DNA of 64,000 nt from Galaxea fascicularis (GCA_948470475.1 OX419336.1:32680415-32744414); one strand, 5' to 3'. Counted from the stretch's first letter, positions 12,240 to 24,680 are shown. The notes: generated by a model not told the origin, from the letters alone. A program made the numbers and translations.

Positions 12240-13900
12240 TTTTTTTTTTCTTTTGGATTCATTTTAACTTTATTACAAACACCTGGGATACATCAATTAG
12301 TATACTACAATAAACATTATAGAAGTATTACTTAAGACATAACACAACTTTACTTACGTTTCTACATGACATACATCTAATCGTTTATTGGTAAAATAAA
12401 TGTTTAATCAGTTTCCACTCACTTAATTTTTTTTTTTGATGGGAAAAGTCAACATTATGGTGAAACTTGAGGTAGATTTGTTCACCAACAAAATCGAGGA
12501 GACGTCCTTCCATTTTACATTTGTAAATGAAAAGCATGTCTACTAAAGTAATACAGTAAATTGCATTTTGTGTACTCCAAGAGAAGAGATTCAGGGGAGA
12601 AATCTGTTTTAATTTTTGTTACCTCCCAAATCCAACTTGCGAGGGCACTCCAGTGAGAGTAAAAATATCCGGGCACAGTACCAAAAAAGGTGCTCTATGG
12701 TTTAGATTGCTATCACAAAAAGGATTTCATCAAGATCCTTAATGCCCATTTTCATTAACAACACATTTGTGCCAATAATTCTATGGAATATAGTTTTTGA
12801 AAGCTTCTTAACTTACCAGCACTTGTGCATAAGAAAGGGTATTGTAATAAGTAGACCAATCTCCGACCAGAGACACGAGCTGTTTATTGCATTTATGCTG
12901 CACCTTAGTTGGTTGTGGGGCGACTGATTTTGGCAAGGTATCATGAGCGAGACTGCTCACCCTTTTTGTTTTAAAAAGTCCTTCTACATTTTGAGATTTG
13001 ATTGCAGGTAACCGTTTACCAAACTCTCTAATCTCTGATTTTCATGAAACTGGAATTGCGTACATAATACCAAAAGCTTGTAAGAAGGTACACTTTAAAT
13101 TAAACATATTCAGCATTCAGTTCGGTTGGTGAAATGAAAAGACCAAATCCCTCTACAAGTTCATTGACGTGGCGTACATTTATTATGTACCACGACCTAT
13201 AGATCACAGGTTTATTTTCTATCTTAATTAAAATATTATTCCATAACGGCTGAGAGAAGTCGCTGCCTTCCGCAGGTTCACGAATATAAATGCCATGATT
13301 CAACTTCATTCATCCAGAAAATATTTTGCACTAAAGGGCAGGCCAAGACTGATAATGATTTCTTGTTTAGTAATCAAACATCGTCCCAGTAAAGGTGATC
13401 GGAAAGTAAGAGCCTTTTCCAGTCTACCTGGTAGTTTACGTCCCATACCTTTTTAATCCAAGAAATCTTTAGAGCCTTAGCGAACGATCGAATACCAGTC
13501 ATCTTCAATGCCCCATCTTTGATATCATTAATAATTAGTTTCCTAGCTATTTTATCGCCTTTTCCTCTCCAAATGAAGAAGTAAAAGAGTGTTTCCAATT
13601 CTTTAAGAAAAAATTCATTTGGAGTTGGAAGTGTGGTAAATACATGAACGAGTTTAGATACTAGGAGTGACTTGATTACCTGTGTGTATTTTGCCTATGA
13701 TGCTCAAAAGTCTCCAGGACCACGAGTCTATATAATTGTGCTCCGCTATTCTCGGGATTTCAACAAAAAAACGTTGTCCTAGGATGTCAAAAGGTTCGTT
13801 AAAACTCCATGCTTAATTTTTTTTCGGAATCAGTAAGTCTCTTGTGAATCGCTTGCTACCCAGCCATACCGCCTTAATTTTTCGTTCATTAACCCTCAGA
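12240..13900 (-). pseudogene. Degraded L1-like LINE, reverse transcriptase C-terminal part
   Basis: Minus-strand frames read FIWRGKGDKIARKLIINDIK followed by GALKMTGIRSFAKALKISWI (13374-13598), the pattern seen after the polymerase core of L1-like ORF2 proteins, and NERKIKAVWLGS near 13870. Frames are broken by stops and shifts and the 5' part is missing. It is intronic and antisense-neutral: it lies on the same strand as the host gene. Confidence 0.7.
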
Positions 13901-14989
13901 CCGGAGCACTCTCCAAAGAGCTCCAAGGTGGTCGCCAATCAAAAATGTGGCCACCAGTTCCAAAAATCTAGTCGCCAGCGCTAAATTTCTAGTCGCATTG
14001 GCAACCAGTGGTTCGAAATTTCGAGCCCTGTTTAGTGCTTTTTTCTCCTTCTGTCATCCAATTAGCTTTTGATCTTGTAGCTACATCACGCATTTTTATG
14101 CTCTCTCAGTTCTTGTAACTCATTCTGTTTTTGGTCAAGTTTTTTTTGGTTTCTTCAAATGGAGATACATTTAAACACTGTTCAAGAAAATTAATTTCAT
14201 TTTCAAAAAAATGTTCAGCCTTATGTTGCTCTTTTTTCTTCCACGCTGCGTAAGAGATAGTTTAACCACGGATCTGAAGCTTAAGTGTTTCAAATAATAG
14301 CTGATCATTTAATGGAAAAAGTGAGACTGTGGATGCTCTAAATCACCGTCAGTTTTGTATTCTTCTACCGTCTCATTGATACAATCTTTGACAAGTTTCA
14401 CACGCGCTGGATCCGACAACAGCGAATTGTTGAAATTCCAGAATCCTCTCACCCTCTCCTGATGTGTGAAAATCATATAATTACTAATGAGTGATCCGTA
14501 CGATAGCCAGCACTAGTTTGGATACTAGCTACATCCAGAGGGTTCCTGGACTCTATACACATCTTTCAGCTCAAAAGTATTAATAAACACCAACAAAGAT
14601 TTTTGAGCATTCGGGTTGTTTTCTTTGAATAATTTATCCAGTCCCGGGGTTCTAGTCCCCCCTTAAAATAGTAGGTTCATTTGACAGCAACCAAAGAGCA
14701 CAGCTGCTGAAATATGGAAATGCATAAGACGATTTATTATACATTGAAGTCGCTATCTCTTTTCTCCTTGGCCGAAAGCGTACGGTGAATTTTCGAAATC
14801 AACGCCTGTGACATTATCTACCTGCAGATTATACAATAATCATGTCAAGGTCATGGTAATCATGTCACGTATGACCGCGGTGCATGATTTCCAAGGATAA
14901 TCATGTCAAGTTCGCACGCTTTGTGTGGCTTGCCGTCGGTGAAGAATCAAAACAACGTCCAGGTTTGCGAGTGAATGTTCATTGTATAA

Positions 14990-15126
14990 TAAAACAATTA
15001 TTAGTTTCGTTTTTTGTGATATCTAGAATAATCAAGGTCTCGGTAAGAGTTATCAACCGAAGCTAACTCTTACCGACACCTTGATTTTTCTGGATATCAC
15101 AAAAACCTCATCCAATAATTGTTTAA
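14990..15126. mobile_element. Short foldback element
   Basis: TTTTGTGATATCTAGAATAA is mirrored by TTTTCTGGATATCACAAAAA, and CGGTAAGAGTTA by TAACTCTTACCG. The ends share AAAACAATTATT with the 7128 repeat. Confidence 0.78.
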
Positions 15127-15570
15127 TATCTGCCTTGTTGATCGCATGTATTAAATAGACTAATAGCCCCGCAACATTTGCTATCCAAGCTTCTAAAAAA
15201 AGCCTCGTAGCCCCATTGATACCCGCTACCACGTTGGCCATAGGGGCCGATGAATGACTTTCAGCTTACCTAGACACATAAATTTATTTACGTATCCTTG
15301 TCACTCTAAGCCACGTCTCACGAGCTTCAAATCTTTATGGAAAGTCCAATGGATGGGAAATTCCGTCGCTACATACACAGAAGAAATCTGCAGGGTTTGT
15401 TCAATGTACCATCTGCATAATTTTTTTCAGTAGAGCGTAAAGCGGCATAAGCTCTCTCAATGAGCAGTTTGTACTCTGAGAGCAAATGCCGAGCCAAAAA
15501 TATGGTTTACTAAGCCTTCTTTACTACTTTATCTCTGGATATATACTTCCCCATAACAAGTGGGCCCTAC

Positions 15571-16047
15571 CTCACTCTGAAGTTTTTTCTTCTGAAACGG
15601 AATCCTAGTTGACCACTTCGTCTTGGATACACGTTCATCCATCGCCTATGATAATGGACTCGTAGCACGCACCGGCGACGCCGCCTGCGTCTTCGTCGTC
15701 TACGCCTTGCCTTTCTTCTTTGTCGCCGTTGACGTCTTCTTCGTCGTCTTATCTTGCGCCGCCTTCTTCTTCTTCTCCTTCTCCGTCTTTTTCTTCGCAA
15801 CCTTCGCCACCTGCTGCGTCTGCTACGATACCTGGTCCGTGCTGTTACGTTTTTCCAGCCCACACCATATCGCATAATTACTTTAGACCCAGTCAATCGC
15901 AAACGCCTATCTTTCCCGCGGTACCTGATTACCGGCTGACCCCTTTTGATCTTGCACCTTGTCCACCGATGACCAACTTTGAAGCTCAGACCCTTTCCGA
16001 TCGATCGCCAGAGTCCTCTTCCAATTTTCAACTGCCTTTTCCTGAAC
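15571..16047 (-). CDS. Exon 34 (fused block, 477 nt, phase 2-2)
   Basis: The acceptor is gtatattcttag|G; an AG 16 nt later would be out of phase. The donor AGAGTGAG|GTAGGG is weak. The front block includes GHRWTRCKIKRGQPVIRYRG, and the Cys motif is CVLRVHYHRRWMNVYPRRSG. Confidence 0.82.
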
Positions 16048-16673
16048 CTAAGAATATACAGTGTCAGCGTGTTAGTCTGAAAAGGCTTAAATAACGGGAC
16101 ATTTTTTATCCTTTCTTATCTAAGTACCAAAACAACGTTTTAGTCCGGTTGTTTTTATGAAATCTGTTAGTTTGGGGATAACATCTTACTTAAAACACAA
16201 TTAAAAAAAAAAAAAAACGGCAGGGACCGCAGAAAGCGTAGTAACCTCGATCTAACCTTTCTCCTGTTTTTTTTTTCTTCCTTTTGTCTTGGTGATTGTT
16301 TTTGTTTTGCTTTGTTTTGTCATCTGTAACTTAAAGCAATATTTTTGGTTGTTGACAAACTGGAGCATCACGGTGTCACTGTAACATGAATCAAATAAAG
16401 AGCAAACGGGCGTGTCTCTGCTCTACGTGATACGTGAGTTCATGTCCTGGTGATCCCTGCAATTTTTACGTAGAACCTTTTTACGCACCAGCAAAGAGAG
16501 AAACAGCATGGGTTGAATAGGGCCTGTTCACGAACAGGCTGTTAGAAAGGCCGTTGTTCTTTTTGAAGGGCTGAAGGGGGTACTGATTAAAGTAGGGGGC
16601 AACTTCCCCTCTGCGGACGATATGATAACAAAATGAGTGCAGTTCCCTGTTCTTTACTATCCATTCTGATTAC
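16048..16673. other. Intron between exons 33 and 34
   Basis: It has A and T runs near 16200-16280 and GGTGTCACTGTAACATGAAT-type text; no exon or clear repeat boundary. Confidence 0.55.
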
Positions 16674-17180
16674 CTCAGTGGCTTCAATGTCCTTCCTATC
16701 TGGATAACAAGTCCACGACGTCGCTTATAGATTTTTCTCCAACGACGACGATACAAATAACGCATCACACAACGGCGTCTCCTACGTCTGCGTAACTGTC
16801 TTCTGCGTCGCCTTTGTCGCCTTCTCCTTTTCCTTCGTCGTCGCCGTCGTCTTCTCCTTCGTCGTTTTTGCTTCCGTCGTCTTCTAAGTATTCTTCGTCG
16901 TCGTCGTCTCCTGCGTCTTCTTCTAAGGATTCTCTTCATCCTTCTCCGTCCCCGTCTTCGGCCCCCTAATTTTTTCCATCCTCTACGGGACAACTGACGT
17001 ACTCCTCCTCGTCTTGTTATTCGTATCCTTCTGTAACGCTGTCCTCGTCTTATGCACAGCCTTCCTCGCCTCACTCTTGCCTTCTGCCATCCTTTTCTAG
17101 TTTTCAACATCAGCCTCTTTCGCAGACCACGGATACGTCGCCACCGATTGCGTCTCTTCACATAAAACTGTTTGCGCAAC
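16674..17180 (-). CDS. Exon 33 (fused block, 507 nt, phase 2-2)
   Basis: The acceptor is taacctcctag|G and the donor is CCACTGAG|GTAATC. The front block starts LRKQFYVKRRNRWRRIRGLR. The central Arg tract spans roughly residues 80-135. The Cys motif is CVMRYLYRRRWRKIYKRRRG. Confidence 0.85.
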
Positions 17181-17924
17181 CTAGGAGGTTAGGCGGGAAG
17201 TTGAGCAAACAAAAATAATGATATTGGTTAAGATTACCACTCTCCAGCCCAGCAACCTAGCAGGGGAGAACAATCTAAGTAATTCTGGCAAAAGACATGA
17301 AGGTTACACAGAACGAAGCCCAAACAAACAAGCATAAACACAACAAACTAAAAGCGAACCAGAGTAGAGAATAAATGTGATACCGAGTAAACGCATTGTG
17401 TCTAGAATACAGGCAACAAATGTAAAGAGTCGTTGATGTACCTGTAATATTTCGATAAAATTCTATATCTTCACTCTGAATTGACATACAAGTAGCAGGA
17501 ATTTAAATGCTGCAAGATCATCGGGTACATTAGCATTAATATACAAGTGAAAATGCAAAAGAAAGAAGATGCTATCAGGCATAATATTCAAAGTTGGAGC
17601 TCCATCTTTGAACATTGTTATCAGCAGGTAATGGATTTTGAACCTGAGTAGATTGGACGTAAGGTTAACGATGTGGTCGCTACGCTAACCCACGAGAGCT
17701 GCTACATATACACAAGGTTGATGAAGAAAATTTACTTAGCAAGAAGCATTCCAAGGCACACATTGAAACGCAGATTTTTCTTTTTTAGCGCATAAATATC
17801 CACGCATAAAACCCAAAGTGCATTAAATTGAACAAAAGCCTGGAAGTCATGATTCCTGCTAACGGGGATGCTTAAAAAACCCAACAATCTCTATCCAAAA
17901 TAACAGAAGACCGTAAAGCCTAGT

Positions 17925-18080
17925 TCACTGACACGTGTGAACGCAAGTGCAAATGCAAACGCAAGGAAATACAAGAAATACAAGACGCAAGAAATGGAAA
18001 AAAAATTCCATTTTCTTACGCTTTTATTTTCGCTTGCATTTCACTTCGCTTCGCATTTCGTCACACGTGCATTTTTTGCA
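17925..18080. mobile_element. Short foldback element
   Basis: CACGTGTGAACGCAAG and GCATTTCGTCACACGTG form the ends; CAAATGCAAACGCAAG, GGAAAAAAAATTCC and CTTGCATTTC fill the middle. Confidence 0.65.
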
Positions 18081-18534
18081 TTTTGCATTTCAACAACCGA
18101 CCTACTCAAAACTCCTTCTAATTCACTAGAACTCGTTACAAACCAGAGGCCTAGCAGGCAGTAGCAAAATTAAGGGGAGGTAAACACAACTTAAGAATCG
18201 AAACCGGAAGACATTTCACTCCCAAAGTATCCGAACACCTAAGAACGTGCCAGTACTCAAATCAAATCTATTTCCTCTTAAAGTGAAATAGATACAAAAA
18301 AATTAGAAAAAAACGCTAATCGATGAAATCACCAGTAAATATTGCAAATCTGATTCTCTAAATGATCAAAATAATTTCATATCTCTTTTGATAGCGTAGA
18401 TACAGTTGTTTGTAGAAAATAAGGCTACGTTATTTATAAGGCTTTGGCACTAAGAAACGAACCAGTAGACCAACGAATAATTAAACCCTCAATTTAGATT
18501 GTCGACACCCTACTTGTTATGACATTTTTTTTCT

Positions 18535-18600
18535 TTTTCTGCTACTTATGTAATAGCAATTGTAACTTGGAATGCAAATAAAGACTTGTTGTTGTTATTC
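18535..18600 (+). mobile_element. Probable retroelement 3' end
   Basis: ATGCAAATAAAGACTTGTTG followed by TTGTTATT looks like the poly-A signal and short tail of a non-LTR element. A similar end (TTTAATAAAGTTGTTGTTATT) lies at 8010-8032. Confidence 0.45.
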
Positions 18601-18939
18601 CAGAGCTAGAGGCGAGGGGAGTGAGGTTACTTATGGTCACGCGAGGAGCAAATGTGTTGCAACTTGAATACATTGGGTGAACTTTGTTCAATAAGTTCTG
18701 TCACTGTGACTTGGAAAAATCGCCTTAAAATAATACTCGTTTCTTTTCTTTCCAAGGTACAATTTGAAATCTACCTCTTCATGTTATGTGGGCCTTTTGT
18801 GTAATAGAAAAGGCGTTTGTTACTGTTTGAACAAAATGATAAGAATTTCCGTAACAGTGGCACTATAACTCTTTTGAACCTGTTTTTCTAGAATTCTAGT
18901 TAGCACGATACCCTACTGCTCGACTAACCCATATCTTAC

Positions 18940-19401
18940 CTCAGTCTGACACGTTTTCTTTGAAAACGGAAATACAAACGTCCATTTTTTCGGATTACTC
19001 TCCTCCATCGGCGTCTGTAACGGAAACGCATTCCGCAACGACGTCTTTTTCTTTGTCGTCGTCTTCTTCTTCCTCTCCTGCGTCTTCTTTTCCTCCTCCT
19101 TCTCCTTCTCCTTCTTCGACGTCTTCGCCTTCTTCGCCTTCGCCTTCTGCGTCTTTTCTTCCTGGCTCTATTTCTTCTGTTTCTTATTCGTCTTTTAATC
19201 TTTACCCATCTTCTACCATATCTGACCATAACATCTCTTTTCCTCAGCTTTACTAATCTGTACTTCTTTCGGTATCGCATCCTCAATTTTCTGCGCCAAT
19301 AACGCACGGGCCTCCTACGCTTAGCGAAATAGACATAAAGCCTCTTCCCAATGCCATACCAAGGTCCTTTTCTGCCCAATTTAAATCTTCCATTTTGGTA
19401 T
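18940..19401 (-). CDS. Exon 32 (fused block, 462 nt, phase 2-2)
   Basis: The acceptor is tatcttggcag|A and the donor is AGACTGAG|GTAAGA. It has three parts: a Tyr/Trp-containing block of about 80 residues, a poly-Arg tract, and the Cys motif CGMRFRYRRRWRRVIRKNGR. This three-part layout recurs in all exons further left. Confidence 0.86.
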
Positions 19402-19499
19402 CTGCCAAGATAAAAAAAATGGTAAAATAAACAGTGAGACGATGATGATGTTAACAACGAAGAGGGCGATAACAATAGCAATGATTATGAGGATGATGT

Positions 19500-19735
19500 T
19501 CACGATTACGAATACGGTGATGCTGGCGATGACGATGACGGTGGCGGTGATAATGATGGTCGCGGGTGTAGAAGTAGTGCAAATGGTTGCGGTGGTGGTA
19601 GCGATGGTATAAGTCGTAGTGATGGTGGCAGTCGTGGTAGCGATGATAGTAGTAGTGGAAATGGTGGTAGTGGTGGAAGCGATGGTGATGGTTGTGGTGG
19701 TGGTGGCGATGGGGATGAGTGACAGTGACAGTGAT
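19500..19735. repeat. Degenerate GGT/GAT triplet repeat
   Basis: A run of GGTGAT, GGTGGT and GATGAC units lies between exons 31 and 32. The minus frame (Pro/Ser/Leu-rich) is a by-product of it. Confidence 0.82.
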
Positions 19736-20428
19736 GGGACAAAGGAATTATCATGATCCGTCCTTCTCTCTTATTAGTTAACGTGGGCTATGATAATTCT
19801 CGCTATCAAGCTCAATCTCAAACCGGGCCCGGTTGTTCGAAACCCAATTAATTTAAATAAGGATTATTGTCAACCTTGGGTCAGTTTTTTACTTTTTGGT
19901 TAACGTTTCTCCCGCTGTTTTTTGTTTGTCAGGATTGACTTCATCTAATCTAAACCTTGGCAGAATATCAGCGACTGAGATTTCGGAAATCTGAGAAACC
20001 GAGCACTGAAGCGAGCATCCGAAATATCCTCATAGTTTCTTCGCTAACGCCGGGGAATGCCACAAGTAGCCACCTAGACGTTCGGAGATATCAGTAGTCA
20101 AGCAACTGAACAGCCGATGACCCGAGTAAGACCGGTCGAGTACTGGTGATCCAAGAAAATAACTAAGTGAAACTGTGGGTTATAAGAATAATTAAAAACA
20201 AATGTGTTCGGGCATTCAACGGTAACCACGCACCAAACACTCTGTCCTCATCACAACAGGGAACGTAGCACGCGTGCAGCTGATGAGTACCTGTGCTTCA
20301 GGTCATTAACGAAACTTATCAAACCTTTAAAAAACAGAACCATCCAACACCAAATGAACTCATCAACAACACAAATATGAATACAAGCACTTCGCTGGTC
20401 AAAATATTGTATTCCAGTCACTACTTAC

Positions 20429-20657
20429 TTAAATAACCTCCATCTTTGCCAGTACACCCTCAATTTTCGTCTGATTATGCAGACGGGTCTCAACTTTCCG
20501 CGGTATGTTAAACTCAATAAAGAACGACGAAGGCGTCTCCGTCTTTGTCTTCGTCTGCGGGTGCGTCTCCTTCGCCTTCTTCGCCGTCTTCTCCTTCGAC
20601 GCCTGCGCCTTCTTCGACGTCGCCTCTTGATAACACGTCTCGATGGTCGACGCCGTC
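20429..20657 (-). CDS. Exon 31 (phase-converting exon, 229 nt, phase 1-2)
   Basis: The acceptor is acatcttttgtag|GA and the donor is TTTAA|GTAAGTAG. It enters in phase 1 and leaves in phase 2. It has a poly-Arg half followed by SLTYRGKLRPVCIIRRKLRV, a variant of the motif that ends every exon to its left, but here the motif's leading Cys is replaced by Leu-Leu. Confidence 0.8.
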
Positions 20658-20822
20658 CTACAAAAGATGTATCATAGGTATTAAAAAGGAAAGAAATACA
20701 GTTTCTATACCACGAGGTGTCTCTAAGCAAGGATAATCCCAGTGAATGAGATGGTAAAATACAAGATTGATTCAGCTGATTCTAAATTTCATCGCTAGTT
20801 AAACAAGATTACTTATTTTTAC

Positions 20823-21329
20823 CTTTATTTGTCCGTGGGAATCGAATCTGTTTGGCTTCAGACCATTTACCGCTCTTACGAACGTAAGCAAGCCTTCCTC
20901 TTCTTCTCACCCTAAGTATGTGTCCCTTGCGCCTTGCAAACCATGTGTAACGTGGCCAAAATTTTAACGTTCGCCTACCAATTCTTACAAAATAGGTCCT
21001 CCCGAGGCGCATCGCCGGCCTGTACTTCTTGTGGACAAGAATTTTGAAAGTGTTGAAATTTCGACGGAGTCGTATCCATCGCTTTTTGTTTCTGACATAC
21101 CACCGCCTTGCTTTCCTGCGAACACGACGCCATCCACGTTGGAGTCGTATGAACAGTCTACCGTTTCTGTCTTTAAGTTGACGCCATCTCCTAAGGAACT
21201 TGATCTTCATATGTTTTACCAAGTTTCTGTACTTATGCACATGAGAACCTATTCTCAAGTAATGCACCGGCTTTCCCCTCCTCAGCGTGAGCGACTTTTT
21301 ATTGAATGATATTACTGGTCGCCTTCGTC
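20823..21329 (-). CDS. Exon 30 (structured block, 507 nt, phase 1-1)
   Basis: The acceptor is ctgtttttattag|GA and the donor is AATAAAG|GTAAAA; an alternative GT 9 nt later would give the wrong phase. The 169 residues include FLRRWRQLKDRNGRLFIRLQ and RGWRRVRRKARRWYVRNKKR, clear examples of the W-x-x-V hairpin unit. Confidence 0.83.
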
Positions 21330-22267
21330 CTAATAAAAACAGTAGCCGAAATGTAAATTCGGATGGCAAGCTCAGAAGGCGTGCATTTGACTGAGTATTC
21401 CATTTGGAAATGCGTGTTTACAATGATGTCAAAACGTGGTAGGTAAGAATAAAGGGCGCTACGAGAAACAGGCGAGTGCCACGGATTAAATAAATACTTA
21501 ATTGACCACTCCCCTACAGGGGCTTTTCAGGGCCAATGAAAAATGAAATAATACAAATGAAAACAACAGAGTTAAGAATCCCAACTGCCTCCACAAGTTC
21601 TTACCACGTTTTGACGTCTTCCGTGCGTTATTTGAGGACACACGCAATGCCACATGGGATCTGTTCGCTTAATACATTGATTTATTTTCCTTTCTTTGAT
21701 TTAAGACGTCATTTGTGCTCTTATACTTCACCAATCAAAACGTGAACGAAATTAGATTTTGCGCCGTCTTTGTTTTTGTATAAAGAGAATTTGCTTGAAA
21801 TGCTTGGGTGCCAGCAATTTAAAGCAGTGCCCAAACCAATGACCACTCGATTTGTCGTGTCCCCCCCCCCCTCCTGGAAGCAGTTAGTTTCTCCTACGCT
21901 TCCCGAACAACCAACTGCTCGCAAGATATTTCCCCGCTGGCTTGACGTCAAGATTGTTGCTATTTTTGGTTATTGTTTTGGTTTCCATTGTTCCGACACG
22001 ACCCTTGACTAGGGAATGCCCGACTCAGAATAAATACCAATAGAAACCCTTGAAAAAGCACTCTTTTAAAAAGGCTCTCTTTATACACTTCTTGGCTCTC
22101 GTGAGGTAATAGGGAAATCCCGAAAGCAGACAACTTTGTTTCCGTTTAAGGGGTGAATCACACCTTCTTTAGATCAAGGAGGAATTTATCAAGGAAACAG
22201 GCAGATTATTTCGTAAACGTAGAGCAAAATTGATCGGATAGATAAAGAAAAATCGAAAACAACTTAC
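21330..22267. other. Intron between exons 29 and 30
   Basis: The short frames here do not match the giant gene's composition. I see no repeat boundary. Confidence 0.5.
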
Positions 22268-22297
22268 TTCGCCTCTTTGCATAGGTTCTTGGTCCGA
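22268..22297 (-). CDS. Exon 29 (microexon, 30 nt, phase 1-1)
   Basis: The acceptor is atttatttgcag|TC and the donor is GGCGAA|GTAAGTTG. It encodes FGPRTYAKRR, counting the split T|TC (Phe). It was predicted by the stop that would form without it, and then found with good splice sites and the right phase. It is less Arg-rich than the other microexons. Confidence 0.78.
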
Positions 22298-23139
22298 CTG
22301 CAAATAAATAAATCATTAAGTCTGTCAATCAGTCAAAAATTAATCGCTGCCAATATAATAATATTAGCCTGTTACACATTCATTCCCAGTTAGAGCAGTG
22401 TTTAATTGAGTGTCGTAAAACGAAACCCAGAGCAATTACTTCGGCCTTAACTCGAAAATTACTGACTGCCAATAACCTGACTTAACATGACTAATATCCC
22501 TCGTCACGCCATGAGATAACTTGCGTGAGACTATACGCTGCAATTGACTTGTAAATTGGGCCAATCAGGAAAATTGAGTAAAGTGAAAAGGTGCAGGCAA
22601 CATCCACTTAAGAAATCGATTTAGCGAAAGAAAACTTGAGTGGTTTGAATAGATTAATTCACTTGTTATGAAAATGATGGGTGATTTTCCAATGGCTGAG
22701 TGGAACGAAATAAGTAGAAAATAGTTTTCTGACACACCGCTGGGGCCTGGGGATGGGTTTGGGTCATGTGACGTGTCAAGGCGGGCAGTTGTTTTTTGTT
22801 GACCGCCATTGCTTGACCTTCCCACCCACCCACCTGTTGCGGTGGTCGGCTTGACATGGCTCCCAGCGGTGTGTGAGAAAATGTTTTCACCCTGGTTAAG
22901 CACTTGTGGTGCCCATGTGACGATGTAAAGGAGCAGTGAACAAGTGTTCGTTCCCAGGGGTCCGGAGGGTTAGATATCTCGAGATAGTCCTTCATCTAAT
23001 TTTTATTACTGCTCTGAAAATGTCGTGCATTGTTCTGGAGTTTCCATGAGAATAGGGGTTCGTTCTATCGGGGCTTTCGTTTAATAAACCAAGGCCCTCG
23101 TTAAAGGTTCGCTATTTTGGAGTCTTCGTTAAATTCCGG

Positions 23140-23520
23140 TGTCGGTTATTTGGGAGCTTAAGCAACAACGACGGAAACGGCAGCGAAAACGTCATTTCAA
23201 AATGTGTTATCTTGTCTTTGTAACTCTCTGCAATTATTCCACTTTGCTTAAAATGAAAAATACTGACGAAGTGTCCAGGGTCAAAATTACTGTGAACGGT
23301 GCTAAAACAAAGAAAAATAAACAATAATTTGCCACCATGCGCTCATGTTCCCGAGAAAACTAAAAATTCGGTCAAATCAAGTTATCGTTTTGCAAATAAC
23401 GACAGAGAAATGTACCAAAATGTAAAACAAACGTGCAGAGCGATTGTTTTTGGTCATTAAACCTATTGTTTTGTGGCGTTCTCGTTGCCGTTGCCGCTCT
23501 CGTTGCTTAAGCTCCCTTCT
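23140..23520. repeat. Dispersed repeat pair, AACGACGGAAACGGCAGCG type
   Basis: GCAACAACGACGGAAACGGC (23163) and its decayed reverse complement near 23480 flank a short spacer. A related segment occurs at 57460-57740. The plus-strand Arg/Gln frame here is not part of the giant gene. Confidence 0.62.
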
Positions 23521-23534
23521 GATTCCTAACAACG

Positions 23535-23720
23535 GGGTTAATAGAGGGTTTTCACATGACGTCACGGCGGCCATGTTGGTGTTCCAAAACAAAAGGAACG
23601 GCGGCCATATTGGTTAACCAGGCTGACCCTCTGGGAATTGATCTCTATTTTTATGCAAAAACTTTCTTTTGTTTCATTAAACCAATATGGCCGCTGGTCA
23701 CGTGAGTGAAAACGCTCTAT
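23535..23720. mobile_element. Short inverted-repeat element (GGCGGCCATATTGGT)
   Basis: GGCGGCCATATTGGTTAA is mirrored by TTAAACCAATATGGCCGC. A decayed copy lies at 53615-53800. Confidence 0.75.
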
Positions 23721-23768
23721 AGAGTGAATTCGTATAACCCTTTTCTTATATGCTAATGAGAATCACTA

Positions 23769-23800
<32 letters not shown>

Positions 23801-24384
23801 CAGTTAGAAAAACACACACGAGACTGAAACCAGTGTTTCAAATCCCTAATTGTGAATATTCATTCAAAACTAACAAGCCTAATGAGCTATTCTTTTCTTC
23901 CACTGTTTGCATACCAGGGTGAAAGTACTGGCACGAGTGTTTCTCAGCCAGTGACAGGGCTGTGAATTAAAACGGTATTTGAGGCTCTGAGAGAGGGCGG
24001 TAAATCTGATGAGGGGTACTACGACGTTTCTCGTTACGTCACCTATTGTTATTAATGTGCCAACCAGAGGTTTATTGGTTGTTGAAACAATGTATGCTAT
24101 TGTTCGGCGGCTGGCAAATTTGAATATCAAAAGAAATTTGACGTCAATGTTTTGTAAACAGAAAACATCGCTGTTGCAACGGTGACATAAGGAAATCGAG
24201 GCCAGTTTCTCTTCAGATTACCATGGCCTTTTGCCTCGCACAGAACTCCGATATTCTTGTTCAGATTTTTAAACAGTTCAGTACCTTCCGACGTGAATGG
24301 CTCGTGAGTACCCAAACCGGTCATAAGAATATTATGCGTCTCATTATCATATAAGAAACGGGTTATACGAATTCACTGTTATAG
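23721..24384. mobile_element. Foldback element with ~40-bp terminal inverted repeats
   Basis: AGTGAATTCGTATAACCC ... CTTATATG at the left mirrors CATATAAGAAACGGGTTATA and CGAATTCACT at the right. The interior has no recognised coding sequence. Confidence 0.78.
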
Positions 24385-24399
24385 TGGGATTTGCGTCAT

Positions 24400-24680
24400 T
24401 TAAGGGGTTCCGTAAATAAGGGTTTTCGTAATGGGGGGTTTGTTATATCGGGGTATTCGTACGCCTCGGGTTGGTTCTCGGCAGGCATCCCAAAATAAAC
24501 TTATTTGGTTTTACACTACTGTGTTATTTGTTGTGAAGTGGAGACAAAATTAAGGGTTTTCGTAATGCGGGGGTTTGTTATATCGGGGTATTCGTTAAGT
24601 AGGGCTTAGTTGGATATTCTGAAGTTTTCTGAAGTTTAGCTAGAATATCGTTCACTGTTATACTGAGATCTGCAGTAAAT
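24400..24680. repeat. Degenerate GGGGTTTCGTAA-type repeats
   Basis: GGGTTTTCGTAATG and GGGTTTGTTATATCGGGGTA occur at 24422 and again at 24555. Related text (ATCGGGGCTTTCGTTTAATA) lies at 23068. Confidence 0.65.

Noticed and set aside
15720..16094. Plus-strand 124-codon frame with mixed Ser, Pro and Leu
   Set aside because: It is the shadow of exon 34 and has no splice context of its own.
23139..23327. Arg/Gln-rich plus-strand frame that resembles the Arg exons
   Set aside because: It lies on the wrong strand and in a dispersed repeat that also occurs, inverted, at 23480 and again at 57460.
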